64,000 bases of DNA from positions 50,522 to 114,521 of the forward strand of contig JAAYYU010000300.1 in assembly GCA_012515235.1 (NCBI GenBank). Direction: 5' to 3'. The DNA is from Candidatus Anammoximicrobium sp. (GTDB lineage: Bacteria; Planctomycetota; Planctomycetia; Pirellulales; Pirellulaceae). Of the stretch, positions 35,118-44,586 are shown one piece after another. Positions within the stretch are counted from its first letter, which is position 1, and every line of letters starts with the position of its first letter. The notes under the pieces were generated by a model that searched no databases, was not told where the DNA came from, and saw only the letters and a list, made by a program, of their open reading frames with translations. A program made the position numbers and the translations under genes.

Positions 35118-36386
35118 TCACAATCGCGGCTCGCCGCCGACCAGGACCTGGACGGCCCGACCCTGCAACGTCCAGCCGCCGAAGGGCGTGTTCGAACTCT
35201 TGGATCGGAATTGGGTCGGATCGACCGTCCAGGTGGCGTCGGGGTCGATGATCGTGATGTCGGCGTCCGCGCCGATCTGCAGCGTGCCCTTGGGAATGCC
35301 CAGCACGCGGGCCGGATTCACGGTCAGTTTTTCCAGGGCCTGCATCCAGTCCAGATGCCCCGGCCGGACCACGTGCGTGGCGACCAGGCCCAACAGCGTC
35401 TCCAGGCCGACCATCCCGAACGGAGCTTGATCCAGTTCCAGCATCTTTTTTTCCGAGGCCCGCGGCGCGTGGGCGCAGGAAATCACGTCGAGCGTGCCGT
35501 CTTTCAGACCCTGCAGGCACGCCTCGACGTGCTCCTGGGAGCGCAGCGGCGGATCGACCTTGTAATTCGAGTCGAAGGTCCGCAGCCGTTCGTCGGTCAG
35601 CACGAGGTTGTACATGCAGACGCCGGCGCTCACGCCGACGCCCCGCGATTTGACGCGGCGGACCAGATCCACGCTGGTCTGGCTGGAAACGTTCAACAGG
35701 TGCAAGCGGCCGCCGGTGGACTCGGCCAGTCGCAGGTCGCGGCTGGTCATCACGTCCTCGGCTTCCGTCGGCATGCCTTCCAGCCCCAGCAGCATCGAGA
35801 CGGCGCCCTCGTGCATCACCCCGTCGTGCGACAACTCCAGCACCTCGGGATGATTCAAGATCGGTTTGTCGAACATCAGGCAGTACTCGAACGCCCGCCG
35901 CAGCAATTCGGCGTTCTGAATCCCTCGCGGAGCGTCGGTAAAGGCGACCGCGCCGGCCTCGACCAGCGACCCGATTTCGGCCAGCTCCTTGCCGGCCCGG
36001 TCCTTGCTCACACACCCGGCGACGTACACGTGACAGTTGCCCGCGCGGGCTGCCTTTTGCCGAATGAACTCGACGCTGGCCTGCGAGTCGATCGGGGGCT
36101 CCGTGTTGGGCAGGCAGACGAGCGAGGTAAACCCGCCCGCCACCGCCGCCGCCGTGCCGCTTTCGATCGTTTCGTCCTCCTCGCGGCCCGGTTCCCGCAG
36201 TTGCACGTGCAAATCGATCAGACCCGGCGAGACGATCTTGCCGGCCGCCGAGAGCACGCGTTCGTAGCCCGTCGCCACCGCGTCGTAGCCGGCGATGCGG
36301 CCGTTCTCCACGAGCAAGTTCATGACCCGATCGAGCTGCTGGCTGGGGTCAATCACTCGGCCGTTTTCAATCAGGATGCGCGACAT
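35118..36386 (-). CDS. Dihydroorotase homologue lacking metal ligands (PyrC'-like)
   Basis: The 422-residue product is a class I dihydroorotase over its full length (IVSPGLIDLHV, GGFTSLVCLPNTEPPIDSQA, NPARVLGIPKGTLQIGADAD). Key metal-site residues are replaced. HVH is HVQ (Gln62), the usual TPHH reads VCMYNL, and TDHAPH reads CAHAPR (Ala305, Arg309). The residual D, H and K positions look intact. Such changes match non-catalytic PyrC' proteins, which in Pseudomonas-type systems scaffold aspartate transcarbamoylase. No pyrB lies nearby. It may therefore be structural or have another activity; loss of dihydroorotase activity is inferred from sequence. Confidence 0.88.
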   Translation of the reverse strand: MSRILIENGRVIDPSQQLDRVMNLLVENGRIAGYDAVATGYERVLSAAGKIVSPGLIDLHVQLREPGREEDETIESGTAAAVAGGFTSLVCLPNTEPPIDSQASVEFIRQKAARAGNCHVYVAGCVSKDRAGKELAEIGSLVEAGAVAFTDAPRGIQNAELLRRAFEYCLMFDKPILNHPEVLELSHDGVMHEGAVSMLLGLEGMPTEAEDVMTSRDLRLAESTGGRLHLLNVSSQTSVDLVRRVKSRGVGVSAGVCMYNLVLTDERLRTFDSNYKVDPPLRSQEHVEACLQGLKDGTLDVISCAHAPRASEKKMLELDQAPFGMVGLETLLGLVATHVVRPGHLDWMQALEKLTVNPARVLGIPKGTLQIGADADITIIDPDATWTVDPTQFRSKSSNTPFGGWTLQGRAVQVLVGGEPRL

Positions 36387-36475
36387 GACGAAGAGCCCTC
36401 ATCACGAGCAGGATTGGAAGTCTGGCCACGCTTCAACGGCGTCAACTGTAGCGGCCCGGCGGCGCTTTCACAAGC

Positions 36476-37204
36476 CTACTCGCGGTGCCAACGCATGAAC
36501 ATCTCGACCAGCGTCCGGCAGCCCGTTTCGGCCTGCAACCGGTCCAGCGTTCCCTCCAGGCGAAGCCGCCCGCGGTGCAGCAGGCCAAACCGGTCACACA
36601 GCCTTTCCGCTTCGTCCAACCGGTGCGTGCTGACCATGACCGCTTTGCCCTGCGAACGCACGTGACGGATGTAGTCGAAGACGACTTGCGTGCCGATAAC
36701 GTCCAGGCCGCGCGTCGGCTCGTCCAACAGAATCACCGGCGGATCGTGGATCAAGGCCCGTGCCAGCGTGACGCGCTGCCGCTGCCCGGTGCTCAGCGTC
36801 GCACAGCGGCGGTCCAGGAAATCGGCCAGCTGCAGCAAGTCGCTCAACCGGGACAACGACGCCTGGGCGGCCGCGGGGGGCATCCCGTACAAGTCGGCGA
36901 AAAACCACAGCATCTCTTTCACGGTCAACGACGGGTACAGGCCGGCGCTGGCCGAGACCAGGCCGATTCGCGACTTGACTTCGTCCGGCACGTCGGACGT
37001 GCGAAAACCGCCGACTTCCGCGTAACCGTCGTCAGGCCGCAACAGCCCCACGACCATGCGGATCGTGGTCGTCTTGCCAGCGCCGTTCGGCCCAAGCAGC
37101 CCGTAGACTTCGCCGGGTGGAATGGCGAACGAGACCCGGTCCACCGCCAGGATCTCGCGGCCGCCGCCGTAGAACCGTTTCGTCAAGCCGTGGACAGCAA
37201 TCAT
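36476..37204 (-). CDS. ABC transporter ATP-binding protein, NatA-like
   Basis: The 242-residue ATPase has Walker A GLLGPNGAGKTTTIRMV, Q-loop LVSASAGLY (serine in place of the usual Q), signature LSTGQRQRVTLARALIHDPP, Walker B VILLDEPTRGLD and H-loop VSTHRLDEAE. It resembles sodium-efflux or drug-efflux ATPases (NatA, CcmA). The signature LSTGQ replaces LSGGQ. No permease gene adjoins it; the next gene downstream is the dihydroorotase homologue 89 bp away. It probably works with a membrane partner encoded elsewhere. Confidence 0.87.
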   Translation of the reverse strand: MIAVHGLTKRFYGGGREILAVDRVSFAIPPGEVYGLLGPNGAGKTTTIRMVVGLLRPDDGYAEVGGFRTSDVPDEVKSRIGLVSASAGLYPSLTVKEMLWFFADLYGMPPAAAQASLSRLSDLLQLADFLDRRCATLSTGQRQRVTLARALIHDPPVILLDEPTRGLDVIGTQVVFDYIRHVRSQGKAVMVSTHRLDEAERLCDRFGLLHRGRLRLEGTLDRLQAETGCRTLVEMFMRWHRE

Positions 37205-37334
37205 GGGGCCGTGTTCAACATGCCGGGTTGGCGACGCGGCGCGAGGCGAGCCGCGCCGCAGGACGCTGCAGAACCCCGGACTGCTGGAAACAGCCGGACT
37301 TCTCCAAGGGCGGTCGGACTGCCGGACGCCACGT

Positions 37335-38249
37335 TCAGGCCCGCTCCGCCGCCACGTAAGCCTCGATCACCGCCCGCTCGCCTTCGGGGCCGGGTTTCGA
37401 GTTGCCGTGGTGCATGCCCACGAGGCCCGTGTAACCGCACCTGCGCAGATGGGCGAACATCCGGCGAAAATCGATTTCGCCCGTGCCCGGTTCCTTCCGC
37501 CCCGGATTGTCGCCCCAGCGAACGTAGGCGATCTCCCCCCACGCCTCGCGGATGCTCGGCATCCAATCACCCTCGGTGACGTGCTGGTGGTAGACGTCCA
37601 ACAGCATCTTGCAGGACGGACTTCCGACCGCCTGGCAAATCCGCTGCGGCGGCGGAAGCTGGGGCAGCAACATGCCGGGGCCGGCGGCGGACGACGGCGG
37701 CGGCTCCAGGACCAGCACCAAGCCGTGAGGCTCCAGGATCGCGCTGCACCGCTTCAGCAACTCGACGCAGCTCGCCGCCTGACGTTCCGGCTCCAAACCG
37801 GGTCGGCTTGGGCCGAACGCCGCGGTCAGCCACTTGGCGTTCGCACGCTTCGCGACTTCGACGCTGGCGCGCAGTTCCCGCAGCGCGCATTCCCACGCCG
37901 GCTCATTCTTCCGCGCAAAGCTGATTTCTGAGAACGCGGGCATGGCGGCAAAGGCGCCCATGCTCATGCCCAGCGCGTGGATGGTCCGAACGATGCGCTC
38001 TTGGACAGCGATCGGCCTGGCCCCCAGACCGTCATCTTCCCAGGCCGTAAAGCCCTGGTCGGCGGCGAACTTCAACTGGTCGATCGAGTCGCCGCCCGCC
38101 AAGTGCTTGAACATGCCGAAGTGCGGCGCGTAGTGGAGTTGGAATCGGCCGCCCGCCGCCGCCTTCGGCTCCTCGGCCGTCAATCGCCCCGAACAACACG
38201 CGCCGGCCAAGGCCGCGGCCCCGGCTCGCAAAAAATCCCGCCGCTCCAT
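37335..38249 (-). CDS. Exported hydroxypyruvate isomerase-like TIM-barrel protein
   Basis: The start ATG 38249 opens MERRDFLRAGAAALAGACC, a twin-arginine-type signal with a possible lipidated cysteine; AGAGG precedes it. The 304-residue product matches the Hyi family (APHFGMFKH, LVLEPPPSS, MLLDVYHQHVTEG, DNPGRKEPGTGEIDF, YTGLVGMHHGN). Hyi converts hydroxypyruvate to tartronate semialdehyde in cytoplasmic enzymes; an exported version must do something different or act on related sugars. It is the second exported sugar-isomerase-like protein in this window. Confidence 0.82.
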   Translation of the reverse strand: MERRDFLRAGAAALAGACCSGRLTAEEPKAAAGGRFQLHYAPHFGMFKHLAGGDSIDQLKFAADQGFTAWEDDGLGARPIAVQERIVRTIHALGMSMGAFAAMPAFSEISFARKNEPAWECALRELRASVEVAKRANAKWLTAAFGPSRPGLEPERQAASCVELLKRCSAILEPHGLVLVLEPPPSSAAGPGMLLPQLPPPQRICQAVGSPSCKMLLDVYHQHVTEGDWMPSIREAWGEIAYVRWGDNPGRKEPGTGEIDFRRMFAHLRRCGYTGLVGMHHGNSKPGPEGERAVIEAYVAAERA

Positions 38250-38293
38250 GCCTCTGTCCCCCCTGCTCTGGCCCGCCCGGCAACCGGCGTCAC

Positions 38294-40177
38294 TCAGCTC
38301 CCCTGGGGTCGCCCCAAGGCGACCGTGCACGTGACCGGCTGCTGCTGGCGGCGCACTTGAATGTTGACGATATCGCCTGGCTTGCGTCTCCGCAACCCGT
38401 CCAGCAGCGCGCGGAAGTCGCCCACGGCAGAATCGTCGAATCGCAGGATCACATCTCCCGGTTGTAAGCCTCCTTGCGCCGCCGGTGAGTTTGCGGCCAC
38501 GGCGTTGATTTTGAGTCCGCCAGCGCCGCCCTGTTGGTCAACGGTAACGCCTAGGTAAGCGATGCCGGCTGCGGCCGGCCGCGGCGCCGTCCCCTTGACG
38601 AATTGCGGGCGTCCGGGAAGGGCGAGCAGGAAGTCCAGCAGGTCTTCCGCCAGAGCCAAGATCCGCAACACGCCCGGCACGTTGATCGTCGCGAAATCGT
38701 CGTCCGGCGTGTGATACTCGTCGGTCATTCCGGTGAACAAGTGCAGCGCAGGAATCCCGCGTTGATAGAACGGGAAATGGTCCCCGTTGGCCAAAGTCCT
38801 GTCGTCTTTCTTCAGCTTCAACGCCGCCTCGCCGCCGATGCGGTCCAGCGCCGCTTCGAAATCCTGGGCCGAGCGGGTTCCGAAGACCGTCAGTTCGTCG
38901 TTGCGAAGCCGGCCGACCATGTCGAAGTTCAGCATCGCCACGGTATCCGCCAGCGGGAACAACGGCTGGTCCACGTAGAACTTGCTGCCCACCAGGCCGC
39001 GCTCCTCGCCGCTGAAGCCGATGAACACCAGCCGCCGCGCCGGCGGTTGTCCGCGCGCGGTCAGCCGCCGGGCCAATTCCAGCACGGCCGCCGTGCCCGT
39101 CGCATTGTCGTCCGCGCCGTTGTGGATTTCGCGCGCCTCCGGCTTGCGCGAGCCGAACTCGCCGCGGCCGATGTGATCGTAGTGGGCGCCCAGCACGATC
39201 GTCTCGTGCGCCAGCGGTCCGGCCCCTTCCAGGACGCCCACGATGTTCGCCGTCTGGGCCGCAGCCTTTTCAAACGCGCACGCCAATTCCGCCGACCAGC
39301 CCGCAAGCGGCTGCGAGACCGGCCGGAACGTGTCGTCGATGTGCTTCTCGACCGCCGCGAGTCCGGTCAGTTTCGTTTGTCCCGCGGTCTGCAGCGGCGT
39401 GTCGGCCAGCAGTTTGTCGACGACCGCCCGGGTGACCTGGGCAAACGGAACCCCGCTGGAACCCGATCCGAATTGCGCCGGCGGCCCCACCTCGTCACGT
39501 CCCGCAGCGGTCGTGGAGAACGGATCGTTGACCATCAGGACCGCCACCGCCTTGTGTTCCTTGGCCTTTTGCAGCTTGGTGCGGAGGAACGCGTACGGGG
39601 TCACGTTCTTGCCGTCAAACTTGCTGTTCGCATCGCCTTGCTGCGGTTCGCGGCGAATCACCAGCAGGATCTTGCCCTCCGCGTCCAGGCCGTCAAAGTC
39701 GTCGTAGCCCAGCTTGGAAGCCGCCACGCCATACCCGGCAAAAACCAGCGGCCCCTGAACCCGGCCTGAACCGCCCGAAGCCAGGGCCTGAAAGTCGCGG
39801 CCCAGTTCCAGCTTCCAGGTCTGGCCGCCTGGACCGTGCAACGTGAGCGACGTGCCGGCGGCGACGGTTCGGGAGCCGATCGGCACCTCGAAGGATTGCC
39901 GGTACGAACCATCCGCCGGGCCGCTCTTGAGCCCCAGTCGCCGGAATTCGTCGCGGAGGTAGTCGCCCGCTTTCTCCAGACCGGCGGTGCCCGGCCCCCG
40001 GCCCTCCAGTTCGTCGGCCGACAGGAAGCGAATATCCTCGGAGACTCTCGTCAGTACGGCTTCGTCGTCGGCCGCGAACGCAGCAGGCAGACTCGGCAGC
40101 CAGACCCCGACCGCGCCCACCAGCAGCACCAGTCGCACAATTCCACAGGCCAACGGCCTGATCGCTCGCGTTTGCAT
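38294..40177 (-). CDS. M28 family metallopeptidase with PA and PDZ domains
   Basis: The 627-residue product has a signal peptide (residues about 1-36), a PA domain insert (residues about 140-270, FAGYGVAASKLGYDDFDGLD), and an M28 core. The core has the zinc ligands in GAHYDHIG, HNGADDNATGTA, FSGEERGLVGSKFY, NFDMVGRL and MTDEYHTPDD. A PDZ domain closes the protein (GVTVDQQGGAGGLKI, then GLQPGDVILRFD). It is probably an exported aminopeptidase of di-zinc type, working in the periplasm or outside. The close spacing to the isomerase gene (44 bp) suggests they are co-transcribed. Confidence 0.9.
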   Translation of the reverse strand: MQTRAIRPLACGIVRLVLLVGAVGVWLPSLPAAFAADDEAVLTRVSEDIRFLSADELEGRGPGTAGLEKAGDYLRDEFRRLGLKSGPADGSYRQSFEVPIGSRTVAAGTSLTLHGPGGQTWKLELGRDFQALASGGSGRVQGPLVFAGYGVAASKLGYDDFDGLDAEGKILLVIRREPQQGDANSKFDGKNVTPYAFLRTKLQKAKEHKAVAVLMVNDPFSTTAAGRDEVGPPAQFGSGSSGVPFAQVTRAVVDKLLADTPLQTAGQTKLTGLAAVEKHIDDTFRPVSQPLAGWSAELACAFEKAAAQTANIVGVLEGAGPLAHETIVLGAHYDHIGRGEFGSRKPEAREIHNGADDNATGTAAVLELARRLTARGQPPARRLVFIGFSGEERGLVGSKFYVDQPLFPLADTVAMLNFDMVGRLRNDELTVFGTRSAQDFEAALDRIGGEAALKLKKDDRTLANGDHFPFYQRGIPALHLFTGMTDEYHTPDDDFATINVPGVLRILALAEDLLDFLLALPGRPQFVKGTAPRPAAAGIAYLGVTVDQQGGAGGLKINAVAANSPAAQGGLQPGDVILRFDDSAVGDFRALLDGLRRRKPGDIVNIQVRRQQQPVTCTVALGRPQGS

Positions 40178-40592
40178 GAGGTACCTGCCACGCCTTTCCG
40201 TTTCCCAGCGTTGTGCCGGGCTGGCCGCCGGAACTGAACGCAATCCCGCCCGAACCAGCGCGGCCCGTGCGCCGTCCGTCAGACGGAAAACGCCACCGCC
40301 GCTCCCGTCACAAACATAACCGTCCCACGACCCAGCCACAAGATAACCGGGCTGGCTGGTCGACGACGCCAACGTGCCAACCCAAACGGTCCAGCGAATC
40401 CGGCGGATCCGGCGACCGGCGTGAACTGAGGTTGACCGAGTCGCAGGGGCTGGGTACCGTACGCAGCCCCTCCGGGCGGCACAACTTGGAATCGTCGTTC
40501 GGAAGCGGGCTTTTTCCGCACAAATCCGTGCTTCTTCTGGAGCCAGGCACCGGGACCGTAGACAGGCAAAATGCGTCCTGGAGGAGACGCTG
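40178..40592. other. Intergenic region before the mechanosensitive channel gene
   Basis: 415 bp between divergent genes. A possible hairpin GGGGCTGGG...CAGCCCC sits at about 40447-40473. The ribosome-binding site GGAGGAG is at 40579-40585. No gene or RNA was recognised. Confidence 0.4.
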
Positions 40593-43500
40593 ATGCAAGC
40601 AAGCTGCATGGGGATCGGGTCTTTCCGCGTTTCGTCGAGGCTGCTGCTCTGGAGACACGCTGGCCCGCTGGCGGTCTGTCTTCTGGCTCCGCTGTGGGCC
40701 GCCCGTCCTGCGGGCCTGGTCCTGGGACAGGAATCCGCTGCCGTCGCGGGAAAACAGGAAGAGGCGAGTCCGGAGAAAACGCTGACGGCCGAGACCGTCG
40801 AGGCACGCCGGAAACAGGCCGAAGCTTCGGCGGATCTGGACGAGGCGGCGAAGAAGCGGATTTCGGAGCTGTACACGCAGGCGCTGGAGTCTCTGAATCG
40901 GGCCGCCGAGTCGGCCCAGCGAGCGGAGACGTTCAAACAAGAGGCGGACAACGTCCAGCAGCGACAACGTGAGGTCCAGCGGCGAATCGACGAATTGCGA
41001 GGCCAGACCCCGACGGTGCCCCAGACGCTGACGCTGCCTGACCTGGAACAGGAACTGGCCAAAGCGGATCACGCGCTGACGGAGTTGAAGCAGGCGCAGA
41101 GCCAGTTCGAAAACGAACTCGCCGCGCGGGCCAACCGCCGCAAGGACGTCCGCAGCCTGCTGTTCTCCGCGCCTCAACGATTGCAGGAAATCGAGCGGCA
41201 ACTGCAGTCGCCCACCCCGGCCGACGAGCCGCCGCTGCTCACGCTGGCCCGCCGCACCGAATTGCAGGCGCGGCGACTGGCCGTCGAGCAGGAGATTCCG
41301 GCCTCCCAGAATGAACTGGCCAAGTCCGATGCGGAAGACGCCCTGGATCTGGCGCGACTGCAGCGGGATTTGAGCATCCAGGAGGTTGCGTTTGCCGAAC
41401 GCCGCTTCCAGCTGCTGGACAGCCGCGTTAAGCAACTGCGCGCCGCCGCGGCCGGCGAGGCGGTGCGGCAGGCCGAAGAAGAGGCGATCCGCGCCCAGCC
41501 CCTGCTGAAAGACTATGCGGCACAGAACCGGGACTTGGCCGAAAAGGCCCAGGCCCTCACCCAGCAAATCGGCCAGACCGAGCGGAACCTGCACGATGCC
41601 GAAGCGCAGCTGCAAAGCGTGCAACAGCAATACCAGCAGGCCAAGGAACGCGAAAAAAGCGTGGGCTTGACCAAGACCGTCGGAGCGCAACTGCGGAAGC
41701 AAGAAGCGACCCTGCCCCATGTCGGCAAGTACCGGCAGAACATCCGCGCACGGCAACAGACGATCGAAGACGTGCGTTACGAGTTGTTCGAGCTGGATGA
41801 ACAACGCAACGAATTGGCGCAGTCGGATCAGATTGTCAGCCGGATTCTCCTCGAGGCGCCGGCGGGGCTCACGCTGGCCGAACGCGGCGAACTGCAAGAG
41901 GCGGCCGAGGCGGCGCTGGAGCGCAAGCGGAAATATCTGGATGCGGTGATCCGGAATCAGAGCACCTATTTCGACAAGCTGACCGAACTGGACACGACCG
42001 AATTGCAGTTGGTCAAGCGGACCGAGGAATTCATCGACTATATCCGAGAACGCGTCCTGTGGATCCGCACCAGCAAGCCGCTGACGGCGGAACTGACGAT
42101 CAGCGACAGCGACTGGTGGCTGATCGACCCCCGGCAATGGTTGGCCGTCGCCCGCCGGATCGGAAGCGACGTCCGCGAGAATCCCACGTGGTATGCGGCG
42201 GCCCTGCTGATCTTCGCCTCGCTGTTCGGCGTGCGGCGCCGGCTGCGGCGGCGCGTGCGGGAGATCGGCGAGTTGGCCGAGCGACGCAACTGCACCCAGT
42301 TTCGTCTGACCTTGCGCGCCGCGGCGATCACGCTGCTGTTGAGTCTTCTCTGGCCGGCGGTCACCTGGTACGTCGCCTGGCGCTTGGCGCCGGCGGCCAA
42401 CGGCGCCGATTTCGTCACCGCCGTGGCCGCAAGCCTGTGGGTGCAGGCGGGCTATTTTCTGCCGGTCGAATTGTTCCGCCAGATCTGCCGCCCGCGCGGC
42501 CTGGCCGAGTCGCACTTTGAGTGGCCCGCGTCGACCACGAAATTGCTGCGGGACCGCCTGATGCACTTGATGCTGCTGAGCATGCCGCTGGTCTTCGTCA
42601 CGATCGTGCTGCACGCCAGCGATCCGGACCGCGGGTACGACGTGGTGGAACGCATCTGCTTTATGCTCGCGTGCGGCGTCGCGTCGTGGTTCCTGGCTCG
42701 CGTCCTGCATCCCGAAAGCGGCGTCTTGCGGGAGTACGTGGCCTTTCATCCCGACGGCTGGAACGACCGCTTGAAGTACGTCTGGTACTGGCTCGGCGTG
42801 CTGTCCCCGCTAGCGTTGGCCGCCACGGCGTTCTTCGGTTACTACTACACCGCGCAAGTACTCGCTCTGCGGCTGCTGTACACAGACTTGCTGATCGCCC
42901 TGCTGGTGGTGGTGCGGGCGTTCCTGCTCCGCTGGCTGCTGGTCCACCGGCGGCGTCTGAGCATTCGCCAGGCCCGCGAGCGGCGGGCGGCGGCGCAAGC
43001 GGCGGCGCAAGCGGCGGCCGGCGTCGAGGGCAGCGAGGGGCCCACCCCGTCCCGGCCGGTGGCCCCCGCCGAAGAGCCCGTCGACCTGGCTCATCTGAGC
43101 GGCCAGACGCAACGGATGGTGACAACGCTGATCGTCGTCGCCGCGCTGGCCGGCACCTGGGGCATCTGGCACAACGTCGTGCCTGCCCTGAATATCCTCG
43201 ACCGCTGGCACCTGTGGACCGCGGTGGTGCCGGTCACGGAGACCTTGACGAACGCCGCGGGCGAGACGGAGATCACGACCCATGACATCGTGCGGCAGGT
43301 GACGGCCGTGGACTTGCTGGCTGTCTCGGTCATCGTCTTTGTCACGATCGTCGCCTTTCGCAATCTTCCCGGCCTGCTCGAGATCACCGTGCTGCAGCGG
43401 CTGCCGCTGGAGAACTCCATGCGTTACGCCATCACGACGTTGGCCAGTTATGCCATCATCCTGATTGGCGTCGTCTCCGGGGCCAGCACCTTGGGCCTGC

Positions 43501-44132
43501 GCTGGGACCAGATCCAGTGGCTGGCCACCGCGCTGACCTTCGGCCTGGCCTTTGGACTGCAGGAGATCTTTGCCAATTTCGTCGCCGGATTGATCATCCT
43601 GTTCGAGCGGCCCGTCCGCGTGGGCGACATCGTGACCGTGGACGACGTCACCGGCGTGGTCTCGCGCGTGCGGATCCGGGCCACCACCATCACCAACTGG
43701 GACCGCAAGGAATTCGTCGTTCCCAACAAGGAATTCATCACCGGCAAGGTCCTGAACTGGACGCTCTCGGACCAGGTGAACCGCCTCGTGATCGAGGTGG
43801 GCGTGGCCTACGGCTCGGACACGGAGCGGGCGCGGAACTTGCTGCTGAAGATCGCCCAAGAACACCCGCTGTTGATGAAGGACCCCGCGCCGGTAGCGTC
43901 CTTCGAAGGGTTTGGCGACAGCGCGCTGAATCTTGTCCTGCGGGCCTTTTTGCCGACGTTCGAAAACCGGCTGGCCGTGATCCACGAACTGCACACGGCC
44001 ATCCACCGCGAATTCGCGGCCGCGGGCCTGGAGATCCCCTTCCCCCAGCAGGATCTGCACGTCCGTTCGATCGTTGCCCAGGGAGGCTGGAGTCTGAGCC
44101 ACTCGCCCGCGCCCTCTGCGCGCGAAGCATGA
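40593..44132 (+). CDS. Large mechanosensitive channel, MscK/KefA-like
   Basis: ATG 40593 follows GGAGGAG at seven bases. The 1179-residue protein has a signal-like hydrophobic start (residues about 18-48), a coiled-coil-rich periplasmic domain (about 60-480, many Q/E/A heptads), about ten membrane segments (about 525-990) and a C-terminal MscS domain. The pore helix and beta domain read FGLAFGLQEIFANFVAGLII, then PVRVGDIVTVDDVTGVVSRV and FVVPNKEFITGKVLNW. It would open under membrane tension to release osmolytes. The length and architecture match E. coli MscK more than MscS. It stands alone. Confidence 0.9.
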   Translation: MQASCMGIGSFRVSSRLLLWRHAGPLAVCLLAPLWAARPAGLVLGQESAAVAGKQEEASPEKTLTAETVEARRKQAEASADLDEAAKKRISELYTQALESLNRAAESAQRAETFKQEADNVQQRQREVQRRIDELRGQTPTVPQTLTLPDLEQELAKADHALTELKQAQSQFENELAARANRRKDVRSLLFSAPQRLQEIERQLQSPTPADEPPLLTLARRTELQARRLAVEQEIPASQNELAKSDAEDALDLARLQRDLSIQEVAFAERRFQLLDSRVKQLRAAAAGEAVRQAEEEAIRAQPLLKDYAAQNRDLAEKAQALTQQIGQTERNLHDAEAQLQSVQQQYQQAKEREKSVGLTKTVGAQLRKQEATLPHVGKYRQNIRARQQTIEDVRYELFELDEQRNELAQSDQIVSRILLEAPAGLTLAERGELQEAAEAALERKRKYLDAVIRNQSTYFDKLTELDTTELQLVKRTEEFIDYIRERVLWIRTSKPLTAELTISDSDWWLIDPRQWLAVARRIGSDVRENPTWYAAALLIFASLFGVRRRLRRRVREIGELAERRNCTQFRLTLRAAAITLLLSLLWPAVTWYVAWRLAPAANGADFVTAVAASLWVQAGYFLPVELFRQICRPRGLAESHFEWPASTTKLLRDRLMHLMLLSMPLVFVTIVLHASDPDRGYDVVERICFMLACGVASWFLARVLHPESGVLREYVAFHPDGWNDRLKYVWYWLGVLSPLALAATAFFGYYYTAQVLALRLLYTDLLIALLVVVRAFLLRWLLVHRRRLSIRQARERRAAAQAAAQAAAGVEGSEGPTPSRPVAPAEEPVDLAHLSGQTQRMVTTLIVVAALAGTWGIWHNVVPALNILDRWHLWTAVVPVTETLTNAAGETEITTHDIVRQVTAVDLLAVSVIVFVTIVAFRNLPGLLEITVLQRLPLENSMRYAITTLASYAIILIGVVSGASTLGLRWDQIQWLATALTFGLAFGLQEIFANFVAGLIILFERPVRVGDIVTVDDVTGVVSRVRIRATTITNWDRKEFVVPNKEFITGKVLNWTLSDQVNRLVIEVGVAYGSDTERARNLLLKIAQEHPLLMKDPAPVASFEGFGDSALNLVLRAFLPTFENRLAVIHELHTAIHREFAAAGLEIPFPQQDLHVRSIVAQGGWSLSHSPAPSAREA

Positions 44133-44586
44133 TCCACGCCAAACCGCATCGACCATCGAACGGCCACCAGGCGCAACTCCCCTGCGTTGCGTCGGCATCC
44201 CGGCGAAAACAACCGCCCCCCGGCATGGGAGACGCTTGCCGCCCCGCAGTCGCCTGTCGTGACCTGATCAGACCCTGCGGTCCAGCAACCACTTGCTGTC
44301 TGCGGGCGCCGGAGACAGGCGAACCGCCCGGCGATTTTTGGCCAGCAAGGCAACAGCGAGCAGGCGTTGTTTCTGGGGTTCCCCGGTTGCCACGACCGCC
44401 GACAAGAAACGCACTCGTGCGTTGACGGTCTGCTGACGCCTGCCGTGATGAAGACCGCCCGTGCTCGCTGCAGAAGCGCAACGTGGCGCACTTCGCGGAC
44501 AGCGGCTTCGCTGCTGCCGCGCTGTCGCACCAAGCGACGCGACGTCAGCTTCGAAACGACGCCGGGGCACGGCGGTCACGCCATGT
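44133..44586. other. Intergenic region between the channel gene and rpsR
   Basis: About 450 bp between converging genes. Short imperfect inverted sequences occur but no convincing terminator, RNA gene or protein was recognised. The minus-strand frame at 44268-44627 has no conserved sequence. Confidence 0.4.

Noticed and set aside
44133..44586. tRNA genes
   Set aside because: No cloverleaf with a TTCRANNC T-arm and anticodon stem was found here or in other intergenic regions inspected by eye.
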